A stretch of DNA of 64,000 nt from Mesotoga sp. Brook.08.105.5.1 (GTDB taxonomy: Bacteria > Thermotogota > Thermotogae > Petrotogales > Kosmotogaceae). Every line of letters starts with the position of its first letter. Within the stretch, counting starts at the first letter, position 1. Made by a program: the position numbers and the translations under genes. The DNA is taken from positions 31,497 to 95,496 of the forward strand of contig NZ_AYTW01000056.1 of the NCBI RefSeq assembly GCF_002752635.1. The letters run 5' to 3'. Shown piece by piece: positions 26,907-35,029 of the stretch. A model generated the notes under the pieces. That model did not search any database and was not told where the DNA came from. It was given only the letters and a program-made list of their open reading frames with translations.

Positions 26907-28334
26907 ATGAGAGATTCGAATTCTAGACAGGATTTAGAGGAAGACTCCCGGTCATGTCTTGACCGCAGTTCCGGTATCGATGCTGCCAGCTACCGTGATC
27001 TCTTTTCTCTGGCAAGAAACGGCATTCTGCTCTGCGGTGTATCGAAAGGAGGGAGCTGCACCATCCTCAATGCGAATCCTGCCGCGCTAAGAATAGAGCG
27101 TCTTTCAAGAGATGAGCTCGTCGGAGAGGAGTTCGAGCGGGCTATTCTTGGTGCCGCTGATTTCGGAATCATGGATTTGATAAGGGAAGTCAATAGTTCC
27201 GGTGTTCCCCTTCACATTAGTCCGAAGCGCCACTCGGATTCGAGAACAGATATCTTGAGAGACATGTCGGTTCACAGACTTAACGAAGGTGTCGTTGCAA
27301 TCGTTTATGATGACGTCAGCGATTCAGTCGATGCTTGCACGAAGCTGGGAGAGAGCAAACCCGAGCTTGACAGATTGGTTTCCAATCTTCCCGGCATCGC
27401 TTTCAGATGTAAGAACGACAGAGAGTGGACCATGGAAGTAGTCAGTAGAGGGATCATAGAGCTCACCGGCTACCGGCCAGAGGAGATTATTGGAAACAAG
27501 GAACTATCTTACTCGGATCTGATATACGCCGAGGATAGGGAGATGGTGTGGGGCCTAATCCAGGAGTCCTTTGCAGTAGGCGATCGCTACGAGATAGAGT
27601 ACAGAATAGTGACCAGGTCGGGTCAGGTGAAGTACGTTCTTGAAAGGGGAAAGGTAGTTGCCGGCGAAAGTGGGGGCGAAGTGTTTGTCGAAGGCTTCAT
27701 CTCAGACGTTACAGATCTTAGGGTAGCGAGAAGAGAGGCCGAGGTGAATAAGGAAAAACTCGAGGCTACCTTAACAAGCACAATTAATGCGCTTTCCAGA
27801 ATTGTGGAGATAAGAGATCCCTACACTTCGGGGCATCAGAGAAAAGTGGGGCTTCTGGCAGTCTCGATTTCCAGGAGAATGGGACTTGAAGATAGACTTT
27901 CCGAGAACATAAGGATAAGTGGCCTTCTTCACGATATTGGGAAACTCTGGATCCCGTCCGAGATTCTAAGCAAGCCTGGGAGACTCAATTACATAGAGTT
28001 TGAGATGATTAAGGAGCACTCTAAGCTTGGCTATGAAGTTCTAAAGGAAATCAAGTTTGATTTTCCGATCGCCGACTACGTGATTCAGCACCATGAGAGG
28101 CTAAACGGTTCTGGATACCCTAACGGGCTAAAGGGAGAGGAGATACTTCTGCCGGCAAGAATAATCGCTGTGGCAGATGTTGTCGAAGCTATATCATCGC
28201 ACAGACCCTACAGACCGGCGCTTGGAATAGAAGTGGCAATAGAAGAGATCACTTCCGGAGCAGGTACCCTTTACGATCGTTCGGTTACGAGGGCTTGTGT
28301 CGATTTGCTGGAAGATGGATTCACTTTCGAGTAG
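26907..28334 (+). CDS. PAS-PAS-HD-GYP c-di-GMP phosphodiesterase
   Basis: About 475 residues. Two PAS-like segments (about 25-140 and 150-285) precede an HD-GYP domain (about 290-475) with ISGLLHDIGKLW and QHHERLNGSGYPNGL. The key HD and GYP residues are intact, so it should degrade c-di-GMP. There are no membrane helices. The start is uncertain. ATG 26907, six bases after GGAG, is best, and in-frame ATGs at 26901 and 26874 are possible. It ends one base from the convergent gene's stop, with no terminator visible between. Confidence 0.88.
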   Translation: MRDSNSRQDLEEDSRSCLDRSSGIDAASYRDLFSLARNGILLCGVSKGGSCTILNANPAALRIERLSRDELVGEEFERAILGAADFGIMDLIREVNSSGVPLHISPKRHSDSRTDILRDMSVHRLNEGVVAIVYDDVSDSVDACTKLGESKPELDRLVSNLPGIAFRCKNDREWTMEVVSRGIIELTGYRPEEIIGNKELSYSDLIYAEDREMVWGLIQESFAVGDRYEIEYRIVTRSGQVKYVLERGKVVAGESGGEVFVEGFISDVTDLRVARREAEVNKEKLEATLTSTINALSRIVEIRDPYTSGHQRKVGLLAVSISRRMGLEDRLSENIRISGLLHDIGKLWIPSEILSKPGRLNYIEFEMIKEHSKLGYEVLKEIKFDFPIADYVIQHHERLNGSGYPNGLKGEEILLPARIIAVADVVEAISSHRPYRPALGIEVAIEEITSGAGTLYDRSVTRACVDLLEDGFTFE

Positions 28335-28335
28335 A

Positions 28336-28692
28336 TCATGGAGAGGGTATCGCCTCGATGATATTTCTCTTCATGCCAAGAATGGGTATTCTTCTTCCAG
28401 TTACAAGCGCCTGATAGGTTCTTCCGACTTCAAGCATCTTGAAGACCTTTGAAGCACCATAGAATCCCTGGCTTTCGGCGTTTTGGATCACGAATTCCTC
28501 TCCGGTATCTGCCGTCACTCTATAATCGGATTTTCCGGCTTCGGAATTGTCGACTTTCTCGACCACGGTTATTTCGATCATCGTCACGGCCCTGTCGCCC
28601 CAGGTAAAGACGAGGTAGAAAGCCAGTGCAACGATAACCGTTCCCAGTAGGACGAATATCTCTCCCGAAAGATTCTTGAGTCTTTTTTTCAA
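28336..28692 (-). CDS. Small single-helix membrane protein, unknown
   Basis: About 118 residues. A basic N-terminus (LKKRLKNLSGE) leads into one membrane helix (about 10-30, IFVLLGTVIVALAFYLVFTW). The rest is a small soluble domain with a beta-rich look (DYRVTADTGEEFVIQNAE, then GRTYQALVTGRRIP). I do not recognise the family. TTG 28692 is preferred because GGGGAGA lies about nine bases upstream. GTG 28701 is too close to it. It follows the Sua5 gene on the same strand by about 27 bp. Confidence 0.6.
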   Translation of the reverse strand: MKKRLKNLSGEIFVLLGTVIVALAFYLVFTWGDRAVTMIEITVVEKVDNSEAGKSDYRVTADTGEEFVIQNAESQGFYGASKVFKMLEVGRTYQALVTGRRIPILGMKRNIIEAIPSP

Positions 28693-28719
28693 ACTAGCCA
28701 CTCTCCCCGAGTCTGAATT

Positions 28720-29757
28720 CTAAGTCCTTTCAATTTTCCAGGCCGCCTTCCTCAGCCTGTTCATGATTGCAAGTCCCACACCTGTTTCAGGGAAGGGCTC
28801 GGCAATGATCTGAGAGTATTCCATGTTCTCTTTATTTCTCAGTTCTTTGAAGAGGTTCGAGGCAACCTCAATGAGGTTGTCTCTCGAACCGAGAACGACC
28901 TTCTTGACCTGAACGGGATAATAGTCCTTCATTTCTTCAGAACAAAGAACGAGAGACTTCTTTCTTCCAGCCACTATTCCCACCTTTGCGACAACCATTT
29001 CGGTCTCTCCTTCGACGAGTATTAATGGAATGTCTGGAGAATAATGTCTGTATTTCAAACCCGGTGACATTGGATCACCAAGATACTCTTTTCTGCCCGA
29101 AACAAAATCCGGGACAAGAAGATCTGGAAGGACTCCCTTCAGTTGATCCGGGTCGATAGGGCCCGGTCTCAATAGGGAGGGTCTTCCTCTTGAGAGATCA
29201 ATAATCGTAGATTCCAGTCCGAAAACCGTCGAACCCGAAAGGATTGTGCAGCTTGCTCTTTCGTCCATGTCTTCGATCACGTGTTCTTCCATTGTGGGAC
29301 TTGGTCTGCCTGAGAGGTTTGCACTGGGCGCTGCGATAGGAACACCCGAGAGTCGTATCAGTTCTTGGGCCACCCGGTGGGAAGGAAATCTGACGGCCAC
29401 ACTCTTCAGCCCCGCAGTAACGGAGTCAGGTATTTCCTTGCTTTTTTCGAAGATCAACGACACTGGCCCTGGCCAGACAAGATCCATTAGAGCCGAAAAA
29501 CTTTCGACATCTTGTGATACGATTTGTTTCAACATTTCCATGGTAGAAATGTGAACTATCAGTGGATTGTCCTGGGGCCTGCCTTTTGCCTCAAAAATCT
29601 TCATGATGGCCGTCTCATCAAAGGTATTCGCGCCCAATCCATAAACAGTCTCCGTAGGAAAAACGACAACTTCGCCTTTCCTGATTAGTTCAGCAGCCTT
29701 CTTCAGAATTGCTTCATCGGGGTTCTCGGAATTCACCCGTAAATATACAGTACCCAT
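28720..29757 (-). CDS. L-threonylcarbamoyladenylate synthase (Sua5 type)
   Basis: The enzyme makes threonylcarbamoyl-AMP from threonine, bicarbonate and ATP for the t6A37 modification of ANN-decoding tRNAs. The 345 residues are the long Sua5 form: a YrdC domain (about 10-200; VVFPTETVYGLGANTF, KGRPQDNPLIVH, PSANLSGRPSPT) plus the C-terminal Sua5 domain (SPGLKYRHYSPD). The start is ATG 29757 with GGAGGAAG upstream. Small membrane-protein genes lie on both sides on the same strand. Confidence 0.93.
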   Translation of the reverse strand: MGTVYLRVNSENPDEAILKKAAELIRKGEVVVFPTETVYGLGANTFDETAIMKIFEAKGRPQDNPLIVHISTMEMLKQIVSQDVESFSALMDLVWPGPVSLIFEKSKEIPDSVTAGLKSVAVRFPSHRVAQELIRLSGVPIAAPSANLSGRPSPTMEEHVIEDMDERASCTILSGSTVFGLESTIIDLSRGRPSLLRPGPIDPDQLKGVLPDLLVPDFVSGRKEYLGDPMSPGLKYRHYSPDIPLILVEGETEMVVAKVGIVAGRKKSLVLCSEEMKDYYPVQVKKVVLGSRDNLIEVASNLFKELRNKENMEYSQIIAEPFPETGVGLAIMNRLRKAAWKIERT

Positions 29758-29771
29758 TCTTCCTCCGTCGG

Positions 29772-30011
29772 TTAAAGAAACCTTCTAATTACTCTCCAGA
29801 GCCAAAGGGCTCCCGTAATTATAACACTCACTATTAGCCCAGAAGTGATCGGGAGCCACAATTCGAAATTGCTTCTGCTTATGTGAATATCTCCCGGAAG
29901 TCTTCCAAAATTCAGACCGACTTTTCGCAGCAGAAATAGAACAAGCGCGACCGTTATACAGACAAGCCCAATTCTGATCAACAGTTTCTCAAGATACTCC
30001 AGAAGAATCAC
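29772..30011 (-). CDS. DUF2905 two-helix membrane protein
   Basis: The 79-residue product has two membrane helices (about 8-27 and 50-73) flanking GRLPGDIHISRSNFELWLP, the signature loop of DUF2905 proteins. The likely start is GTG 30011, seven bases after GGAAGG. An upstream in-frame start at 30089 would add a non-hydrophobic leader of 26 residues without a ribosome site. Function of the family is unknown. It lies 14 bp upstream of the Sua5 gene. Confidence 0.75.
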   Translation of the reverse strand: MILLEYLEKLLIRIGLVCITVALVLFLLRKVGLNFGRLPGDIHISRSNFELWLPITSGLIVSVIITGALWLWRVIRRFL

Positions 30012-30277
30012 CTCTTTGCCTTCCAGATAAATTATAGACCCTTTTCCGGCTCGGCAAATTGAGCGTCCGTGAAGTTGATACCATCCCATAACACGAAAGA
30101 TGTTGTAGGGTTTTCAAAAAGCCAGACAGTGAAAATACTCCGCAGGCCATCCCGGCAGACCGCACATGAGCGCTCTGCGGTGGGAAGATGAGCGTAAGCT
30201 CTAGAAAACCAAATGAGATCCAGAGTTATTGAAAGCCTAAGCGATTCGACTCTAGAGCAGCAACCTGTTTGCACAGT

Positions 30278-30754
30278 TCATTCCGATTCGTTCAATCTGA
30301 ACATGAAGTCGGCCGCATCGGTTCTTTCTTGCCAATTCGGCTTTGAGTAGAATCCTCGACGATAGGACTCTTTTGACCTTATGTTTATCAGCCTTATCCT
30401 GCAGCAGCCTCTCTTCTTGGATTCATTTACCGCCCTTCTCAGCAGCTCTCCTCCGATGCCCTTTCCCCGCCAGGGTGTTTTCACAAACAACTCTCCAACA
30501 TAACCTTCGGCGCCTCCCATGAATAGATAAGGCATGAAATGCACGCTGGCGTATCCTGTCAACTCGTCTCCCTCTTCTGCAACGAGAATGAGGTGATCGT
30601 CCTTCTCCACACTCCACTGAACCATCTTTTCAATGCTCTTCAAGTATGTTTCCTCTTCAAAACCCTTGTTCTTGAACCATCCGATATCGACGACTATATC
30701 CTTGAGTCCAGCAGCATCTCTTAGTTCAACTTCTCTTATCCTCAGTCCGTTCAC
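30278..30754 (-). CDS. GNAT-family N-acetyltransferase
   Basis: The 158-residue protein shows the GNAT fold: RIREVELRDAAGL at the start, HLILVAEEGDELTGYASVHF (beta strands 2-4), and the acetyl-CoA loop VGELFVKTPWRGKGIGGELLRRA (R/Q-x-x-G-x-G). NESKKRGCCRIRL follows, with NIRSKESYRRGFY in the usual position of the last helix-strand. The acceptor substrate is unknown. The start is GTG 30754. The AAGGAG site is only one base away, so the exact start is doubtful. Confidence 0.85.
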   Translation of the reverse strand: MNGLRIREVELRDAAGLKDIVVDIGWFKNKGFEEETYLKSIEKMVQWSVEKDDHLILVAEEGDELTGYASVHFMPYLFMGGAEGYVGELFVKTPWRGKGIGGELLRRAVNESKKRGCCRIRLINIRSKESYRRGFYSKPNWQERTDAADFMFRLNESE

Positions 30755-31156
30755 ACTCCTTCGTCATTTTTAGCTCAAGGCGATTATTGCATTGAACATT
30801 GATCAATAGCAATCACTTTACTCCAAATTACGAATTCCACTTAAGTCAAGGTACAGAAAGCAGCCCTCCTTAATGATAACCGGTCGCTGCGAATAGAGAC
30901 ATCACAGACTCATCAGGCGAAAAAGCTCATTGGATAAAACTCCTGCTATGATTGTGCCTTTACATTGAAAGATGCGATTACATATTCGCCAGCTTTTTTC
31001 TGAACCGAAGCTGGCCCGATCCCTTCAAGCAAATGATCCTCGGGCGGAAAAAGAGAACCGCTCATTTCAGTAATTCAAACTCAAAGAAATGAGATAGGAG
31101 AGTTGGGAAACGCTTAACCAGTGTCCTTTGAAGAGGTTTTCAAGACTTGCGTTGCA
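30755..31156. other. Intergenic stretch with one perfect hairpin
   Basis: No gene is supported. GCCAGCTT (30988-30995) and AAGCTGGC (31008-31015) form an 8-bp perfect stem with a 12-base loop. Neither strand has a following T run, so it is not an obvious terminator. Confidence 0.45.
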
Positions 31157-31185
31157 TTGACACCACAACCTCACCGTGATAGAAT
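31157..31185 (+). promoter_or_regulatory. Consensus promoter of the tRNA-Ser/tRNA-Arg pair
   Basis: TTGACA (31157-31162) and TAGAAT (31180-31185) are 17 bp apart. tRNA-Ser begins 14 bp after the -10 box. Confidence 0.85.
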
Positions 31186-31199
31186 GAACTCTGTAGGGT

Positions 31200-31289
31200 G
31201 GAGAGATGGCCGAGAGGCCGAAGGCGCGTGCCTGCTAAGCACGTGAGGGTTTATACCCTCCGAGGGTTCGAATCCCTCTCTCTCCGCCA
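31200..31289 (+). tRNA. tRNA-Ser (GCT)
   Basis: The acceptor GGAGAGA (31200-31206) pairs with TCTCTCC (31279-31285). G and encoded CCA follow. The anticodon stem GTGC/GCAC encloses CTGCTAA, giving anticodon GCT. A long variable arm (gagggtttataccctc) confirms a class II serine tRNA. Confidence 0.95.
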
Positions 31290-31304
31290 TTATATTGTTT
31301 ATGG

Positions 31305-31381
31305 GTGCCCGTAGCTCAGCTGGATAGAGCGCTAGACTGCGGATCTGGAGGCCGGGCGTTCAAATCGCCCCGGGCACGCCA
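31305..31381 (+). tRNA. tRNA-Arg (GCG)
   Basis: The acceptor GTGCCCG (31305-31311) pairs with CGGGCAC (31371-31377). G and CCA follow. The anticodon stem CTAGA/TCTGG encloses CTGCGGA, giving anticodon GCG. It follows tRNA-Ser by 15 bp and is probably co-transcribed. Confidence 0.93.
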
Positions 31382-31392
31382 TTAATCTTTCT

Positions 31393-32115
31393 TTATAAAA
31401 CCATTTTCTTTAATTTTTCCATCACATCTTTCGGTTTCGATATGCCATATATGCAGTTTGCTGGGTTTGCAACAAACTCTTTCTCAGTGCTGACGCTTCC
31501 CACAAAGGCTCCCCCACGAAGGCTCTGAGTTCCTGCATCGGTCGTAAAGCCTCCCATTACCCCTCTATCTCCCGAACCCATTCCAGAAGAGGTTACAGGA
31601 ATCACGTGACCAACTCCCATTATGAGTTCGAAGAAGTTTCTCTTTAGCATGACGTTTGTAATGTGTCTGGCGACAATCATATGAGAGTTTGAGCTGAACA
31701 TTCCGTGGGTAATCTCCACTCCGGCATCGCTGAACTCGTACTTGAAAGATTTCCTGTAAATCTCCACGAAGATGACACCGAGCAGCCCCGCTACGGTGAA
31801 AAGAAGTACCGGCCCATTGTCGAACAACGGTTTGAGATCATTGTAGGTCTTCTCGGGGAAAACGTACCTTATCAACCAGCCGGCAGCATTCAAGAGCGCC
31901 GGCCAGAAGAACCAGCCGAATCTCCTTCGGGAGAACGCCAGTAGAATTCCTGGAACTACTGTCAAGGCTATCCAGACTGCTATAAGAAAAAGGCGATTGT
32001 TTCCGTCTATGCCCGACAGGTCAAAGTTCAGATAGAATATGATTCCTAGAAAGAAATAGTAAGGATAGATGAAGTACCTGATCATAAAAGAGCGACGTGT
32101 TGGTTTAAGGTTCAT
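31393..32115 (-). CDS. Bacterial PH-domain membrane protein
   Basis: The 240-residue protein has four hydrophobic helices (about 15-33, 41-59, 68-86 and 98-118) followed by a cytoplasmic domain. KYEFSDAGVEITHGMF, then RHITNVMLKRNFFE and GVGHVIPVTSSG fit the bPH2/YdbS-like fold. A Gly/Ser-rich stretch (SSGMGSGDRGVMGGFTTD) follows. ATG 32115 has TGGAGG upstream and overlaps the AddA-like gene end by 11 bp, so it is the last gene of that operon. The link to the nuclease is probably only transcriptional. Confidence 0.7.
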   Translation of the reverse strand: MNLKPTRRSFMIRYFIYPYYFFLGIIFYLNFDLSGIDGNNRLFLIAVWIALTVVPGILLAFSRRRFGWFFWPALLNAAGWLIRYVFPEKTYNDLKPLFDNGPVLLFTVAGLLGVIFVEIYRKSFKYEFSDAGVEITHGMFSSNSHMIVARHITNVMLKRNFFELIMGVGHVIPVTSSGMGSGDRGVMGGFTTDAGTQSLRGGAFVGSVSTEKEFVANPANCIYGISKPKDVMEKLKKMVL

Positions 32116-35029
32116 TCGTATCGCCTCCAGCTCTTGAGATCATTTGAAGGAGTTCCGCCTCGAAGCTCACTTGATCTTCAAGTACAATCTTCTCTGCCTT
32201 TCCGTCTTTAAGAAAGAGCAGTGTAGCTTCAACGGGGGACAAGAGATCTCTGAGAATGTAGAGGTAGAACCGCATCTGGAATCGGTACTTGTCGATGAAT
32301 CCGGGACTCCAGTTCGCGTATTTGAAATCTACAATCCTCCACTTTCCGTCCTTCAAGTATAGTTTATCAACAATTCCGATCAAAACATACTTCCCGAACC
32401 CATGTTGAAAGTGGAATTCGCTTAACACTCTTTCAGAATCTTCAACTTCCTTGATGATTTGATGTTGGACTAGTCCGGAGAGAACTTTCTTCACTTCAAT
32501 CAGATCATCGTCGCTGAAGCTAACCCTGTCAACAGAGACCGGTCTTCCTCCATCGATGATCGATTTCAGAGTTAGGGGAAGTCCTTGAACACTTTTCATT
32601 CCCAGCGGTTCCAAGATGCTGTGGGCCAGCAACCCGATATTTGCCTTTCGCTTCACGAGGTCAGGGCTTCCCGCATCTGATGCAGTCTCAAACTCTGCTT
32701 CGTAGTCAGAAGTTATGAAGGTCGGCGAGAGATATTTGACGTAAGAAGAGTCGGCAACCGGCATTACCGAAGTGATTTCCGGCAAAGAGAATTCAGTCCA
32801 GGAGGATCTGTCCTCAAGGGAGGGAAATTCCCCCGGAGAGAACGGTTCGGCTATTTCCTTCAAGAAACTGTTTATCTCGCCGCTTTCCGGCTCTAGCAGA
32901 GATCCTGAAAGCAAGATTGACCATGGGCGTGAAGAGTCTCCTTTTCCGTTTAAACTAAGAATAAGCATTTCTCGTGCCCTCGATAAGGCAACATAAAGTG
33001 TCCGCTTCTCTTCTTCCAGTTCCTTTTCCTCTTCCTGTCTCGCCAGTCGTCCAATTAGGCCCTCTTCATCTCTGTAGGGCTTATCCTTCGTTATGAGAAA
33101 TCCCTTCTCATCAAAGAAGAGCCGCTTGCTGGAGTTTCTTTTTTTCCAGTACATGTCGCCAATTACGACAATAGGAAACTCCAATCCCTTCGACTTGTGA
33201 ACAGTAAGTATCTTGACGCTATCCGACTCTTCTGTCTCGAGAGTGGCTTCAGATTCATCACTTGAATCAACAAACGCCCTTATGTTTGATGAAAGCTCGC
33301 GGAGGGAACTACCCATTCTATCAAGGTCCTGGGCCAGCTCAATCAGCTTCTTCACGTTGGCAATCATTCTCTCGCCGGACTTAAGTGTGGCCAGCTTCGC
33401 CAGATACTCAGTTTCTTCAACAAATCTCTGGAGAATATCGCTCGGGGAGAGCATATGTTTGAGCTTCCCAAATTTATCTAGCAGCTCCTTCAACTGACCG
33501 AATCTTTCATCGTTGCTTTCCTGCAGAACGAAATACAGCGGAACACGACTCATGCCTTGTCTAACCCTCAGAGAGAGCATTTCATCAAGTGTAGCTCCAA
33601 AGGCCGGTGATAGCAAGAATGACGCGAGATTGTTGTCATTCAAGGGATCGACGAGGAGATCAAGCCAGGATAGGGGACCGGTTACCTCCGGCCGTTCGTA
33701 GAAATTCCTGCTGCCGACGGTGTAGAACGGAATATTCATCTCTTCGAGAGCTGCTTCGTAACTCGAGACTCTGGAAAATGTTCTCAAGAGGATAGCAATG
33801 TCTCCGGGAGTTATTCGACGCTTCACGCATTCACCAGACTTGTTTCTGAAAACAATTTCCTCTTCGAGAAGCGCCCTTATAGTCTTTGCCACTCCTATTG
33901 AGTCGTCAGAAGTGTCGCTGCTAATTATTCTCACTCTTGAGGAGCTGCTGTCAATTTCGTAAGGGATCGATTCGACGTCTTCCCCATAAACTGAACGAAA
34001 GAATTGGCCTTCAGGGTTCTCTCGCATCACTCTCTTGAAAAATCTGTTCTGGAATGAGACAAGGTCAGGATGTGAGCGTCTATTGATCCGGAGATTTTTG
34101 ACAGCTGCTCCGCTTCTTTTGAAGGTATCCATTGTCTTGTTGAAGACCGAGACGTCTGCTCCTCTGAAACGGTATATGGATTGCTTGGCGTCACCTACGA
34201 AGAAGACATTGTTTTTGCCATCGGCCTTGAGTAGTCTGATTATTTCGTTTTGAAGCTCATCTGTATCCTGAAATTCGTCAACAAAGATGTATCTAAACCG
34301 ATTGCTGTACTTCTGCTGCACATCAGGCATTTTCAGCAGAAGATCTCTCGTTCTGGTCAGGAGTTGATCGAAGTCCAGGAGGCCGGAACCCGTAGTTCTC
34401 ATTTCGTAATCAGACAGAACTGCCCTGTAAGATTCCGCGAATGCCTTCGAACCGTCGATGATTATTTCGGCATCCGAGCCCAGATCTCTGCCTGAACACT
34501 CAACGGGAGAGGGGTTAAGATAGAATGAGTGCCTCTCCCTCGACAATGCATCTTTCATCAATCTGAACGCCTTATCGAGTCCCATCAGCCGAATGAGCGG
34601 CTCAATAGATTCCAGGTTCTCTTCGAAGTAAGTCCTGACAACCTTTTCCTCAAGTGAAGATCTCCTCATTCCGTTGATAATCTGAAATCCCGGATCTATG
34701 CCCGCGAAGAGGGCGCACTCCCTCAGTATCCTTTCGCAGAAAGAGTGAATGGTGGAGATCCAGGCGTATGAGAGCTTGCTTCTCAAGAACTTCCACTTCC
34801 CCGGTTCACCGTGAGAGATCCTGAGATCAAATTCGCTTATTACACGGTCCTTCATTTCTCTTGCAGCCTTATTCGTGAAGGTAATAGCAACCACGTTGTG
34901 GACATCAAGCTGCTCGCCAAGCCTGAATGCTCTTTCAAATACCCCGACATACTCCTTAACCAGTGTATATGTCTTTCCTGTACCGGCAGAAGCCGTGACA
35001 AACATGTCGCTATTCACTATCTGATCCAC
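32105..35029 (-). CDS. AddA/RecB-like UvrD-family helicase-nuclease
   Basis: This is the helicase-nuclease half of an AddAB-type double-strand-break enzyme. The 974 residues show Walker A ASAGTGKT (13-20), AITFTNKAAREMKDR (motif Ia), STIHSFC, YIFVDEFQDTDELQ (Walker B), FVGDAKQSIYRFRGAD (motif III), LTVHKSKGLEFPIV (motif V) and YVALSRAREML (motif VI). The C-terminal nuclease has GIVDKL with WRIVDFKY, the Asp/Asp-x-Lys core. It is shorter than Bacillus AddA. The start is GTG 35029. GTG 35017, better spaced from AAGGTGG, is an alternative. It overlaps the AddB-like gene. Confidence 0.9.
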   Translation of the reverse strand: MDQIVNSDMFVTASAGTGKTYTLVKEYVGVFERAFRLGEQLDVHNVVAITFTNKAAREMKDRVISEFDLRISHGEPGKWKFLRSKLSYAWISTIHSFCERILRECALFAGIDPGFQIINGMRRSSLEEKVVRTYFEENLESIEPLIRLMGLDKAFRLMKDALSRERHSFYLNPSPVECSGRDLGSDAEIIIDGSKAFAESYRAVLSDYEMRTTGSGLLDFDQLLTRTRDLLLKMPDVQQKYSNRFRYIFVDEFQDTDELQNEIIRLLKADGKNNVFFVGDAKQSIYRFRGADVSVFNKTMDTFKRSGAAVKNLRINRRSHPDLVSFQNRFFKRVMRENPEGQFFRSVYGEDVESIPYEIDSSSSRVRIISSDTSDDSIGVAKTIRALLEEEIVFRNKSGECVKRRITPGDIAILLRTFSRVSSYEAALEEMNIPFYTVGSRNFYERPEVTGPLSWLDLLVDPLNDNNLASFLLSPAFGATLDEMLSLRVRQGMSRVPLYFVLQESNDERFGQLKELLDKFGKLKHMLSPSDILQRFVEETEYLAKLATLKSGERMIANVKKLIELAQDLDRMGSSLRELSSNIRAFVDSSDESEATLETEESDSVKILTVHKSKGLEFPIVVIGDMYWKKRNSSKRLFFDEKGFLITKDKPYRDEEGLIGRLARQEEEKELEEEKRTLYVALSRAREMLILSLNGKGDSSRPWSILLSGSLLEPESGEINSFLKEIAEPFSPGEFPSLEDRSSWTEFSLPEITSVMPVADSSYVKYLSPTFITSDYEAEFETASDAGSPDLVKRKANIGLLAHSILEPLGMKSVQGLPLTLKSIIDGGRPVSVDRVSFSDDDLIEVKKVLSGLVQHQIIKEVEDSERVLSEFHFQHGFGKYVLIGIVDKLYLKDGKWRIVDFKYANWSPGFIDKYRFQMRFYLYILRDLLSPVEATLLFLKDGKAEKIVLEDQVSFEAELLQMISRAGGDTNEP

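Noticed and set aside
30988..31015. Perfect hairpin as a terminator
   Set aside because: No T run follows on either strand and no gene ends next to it.
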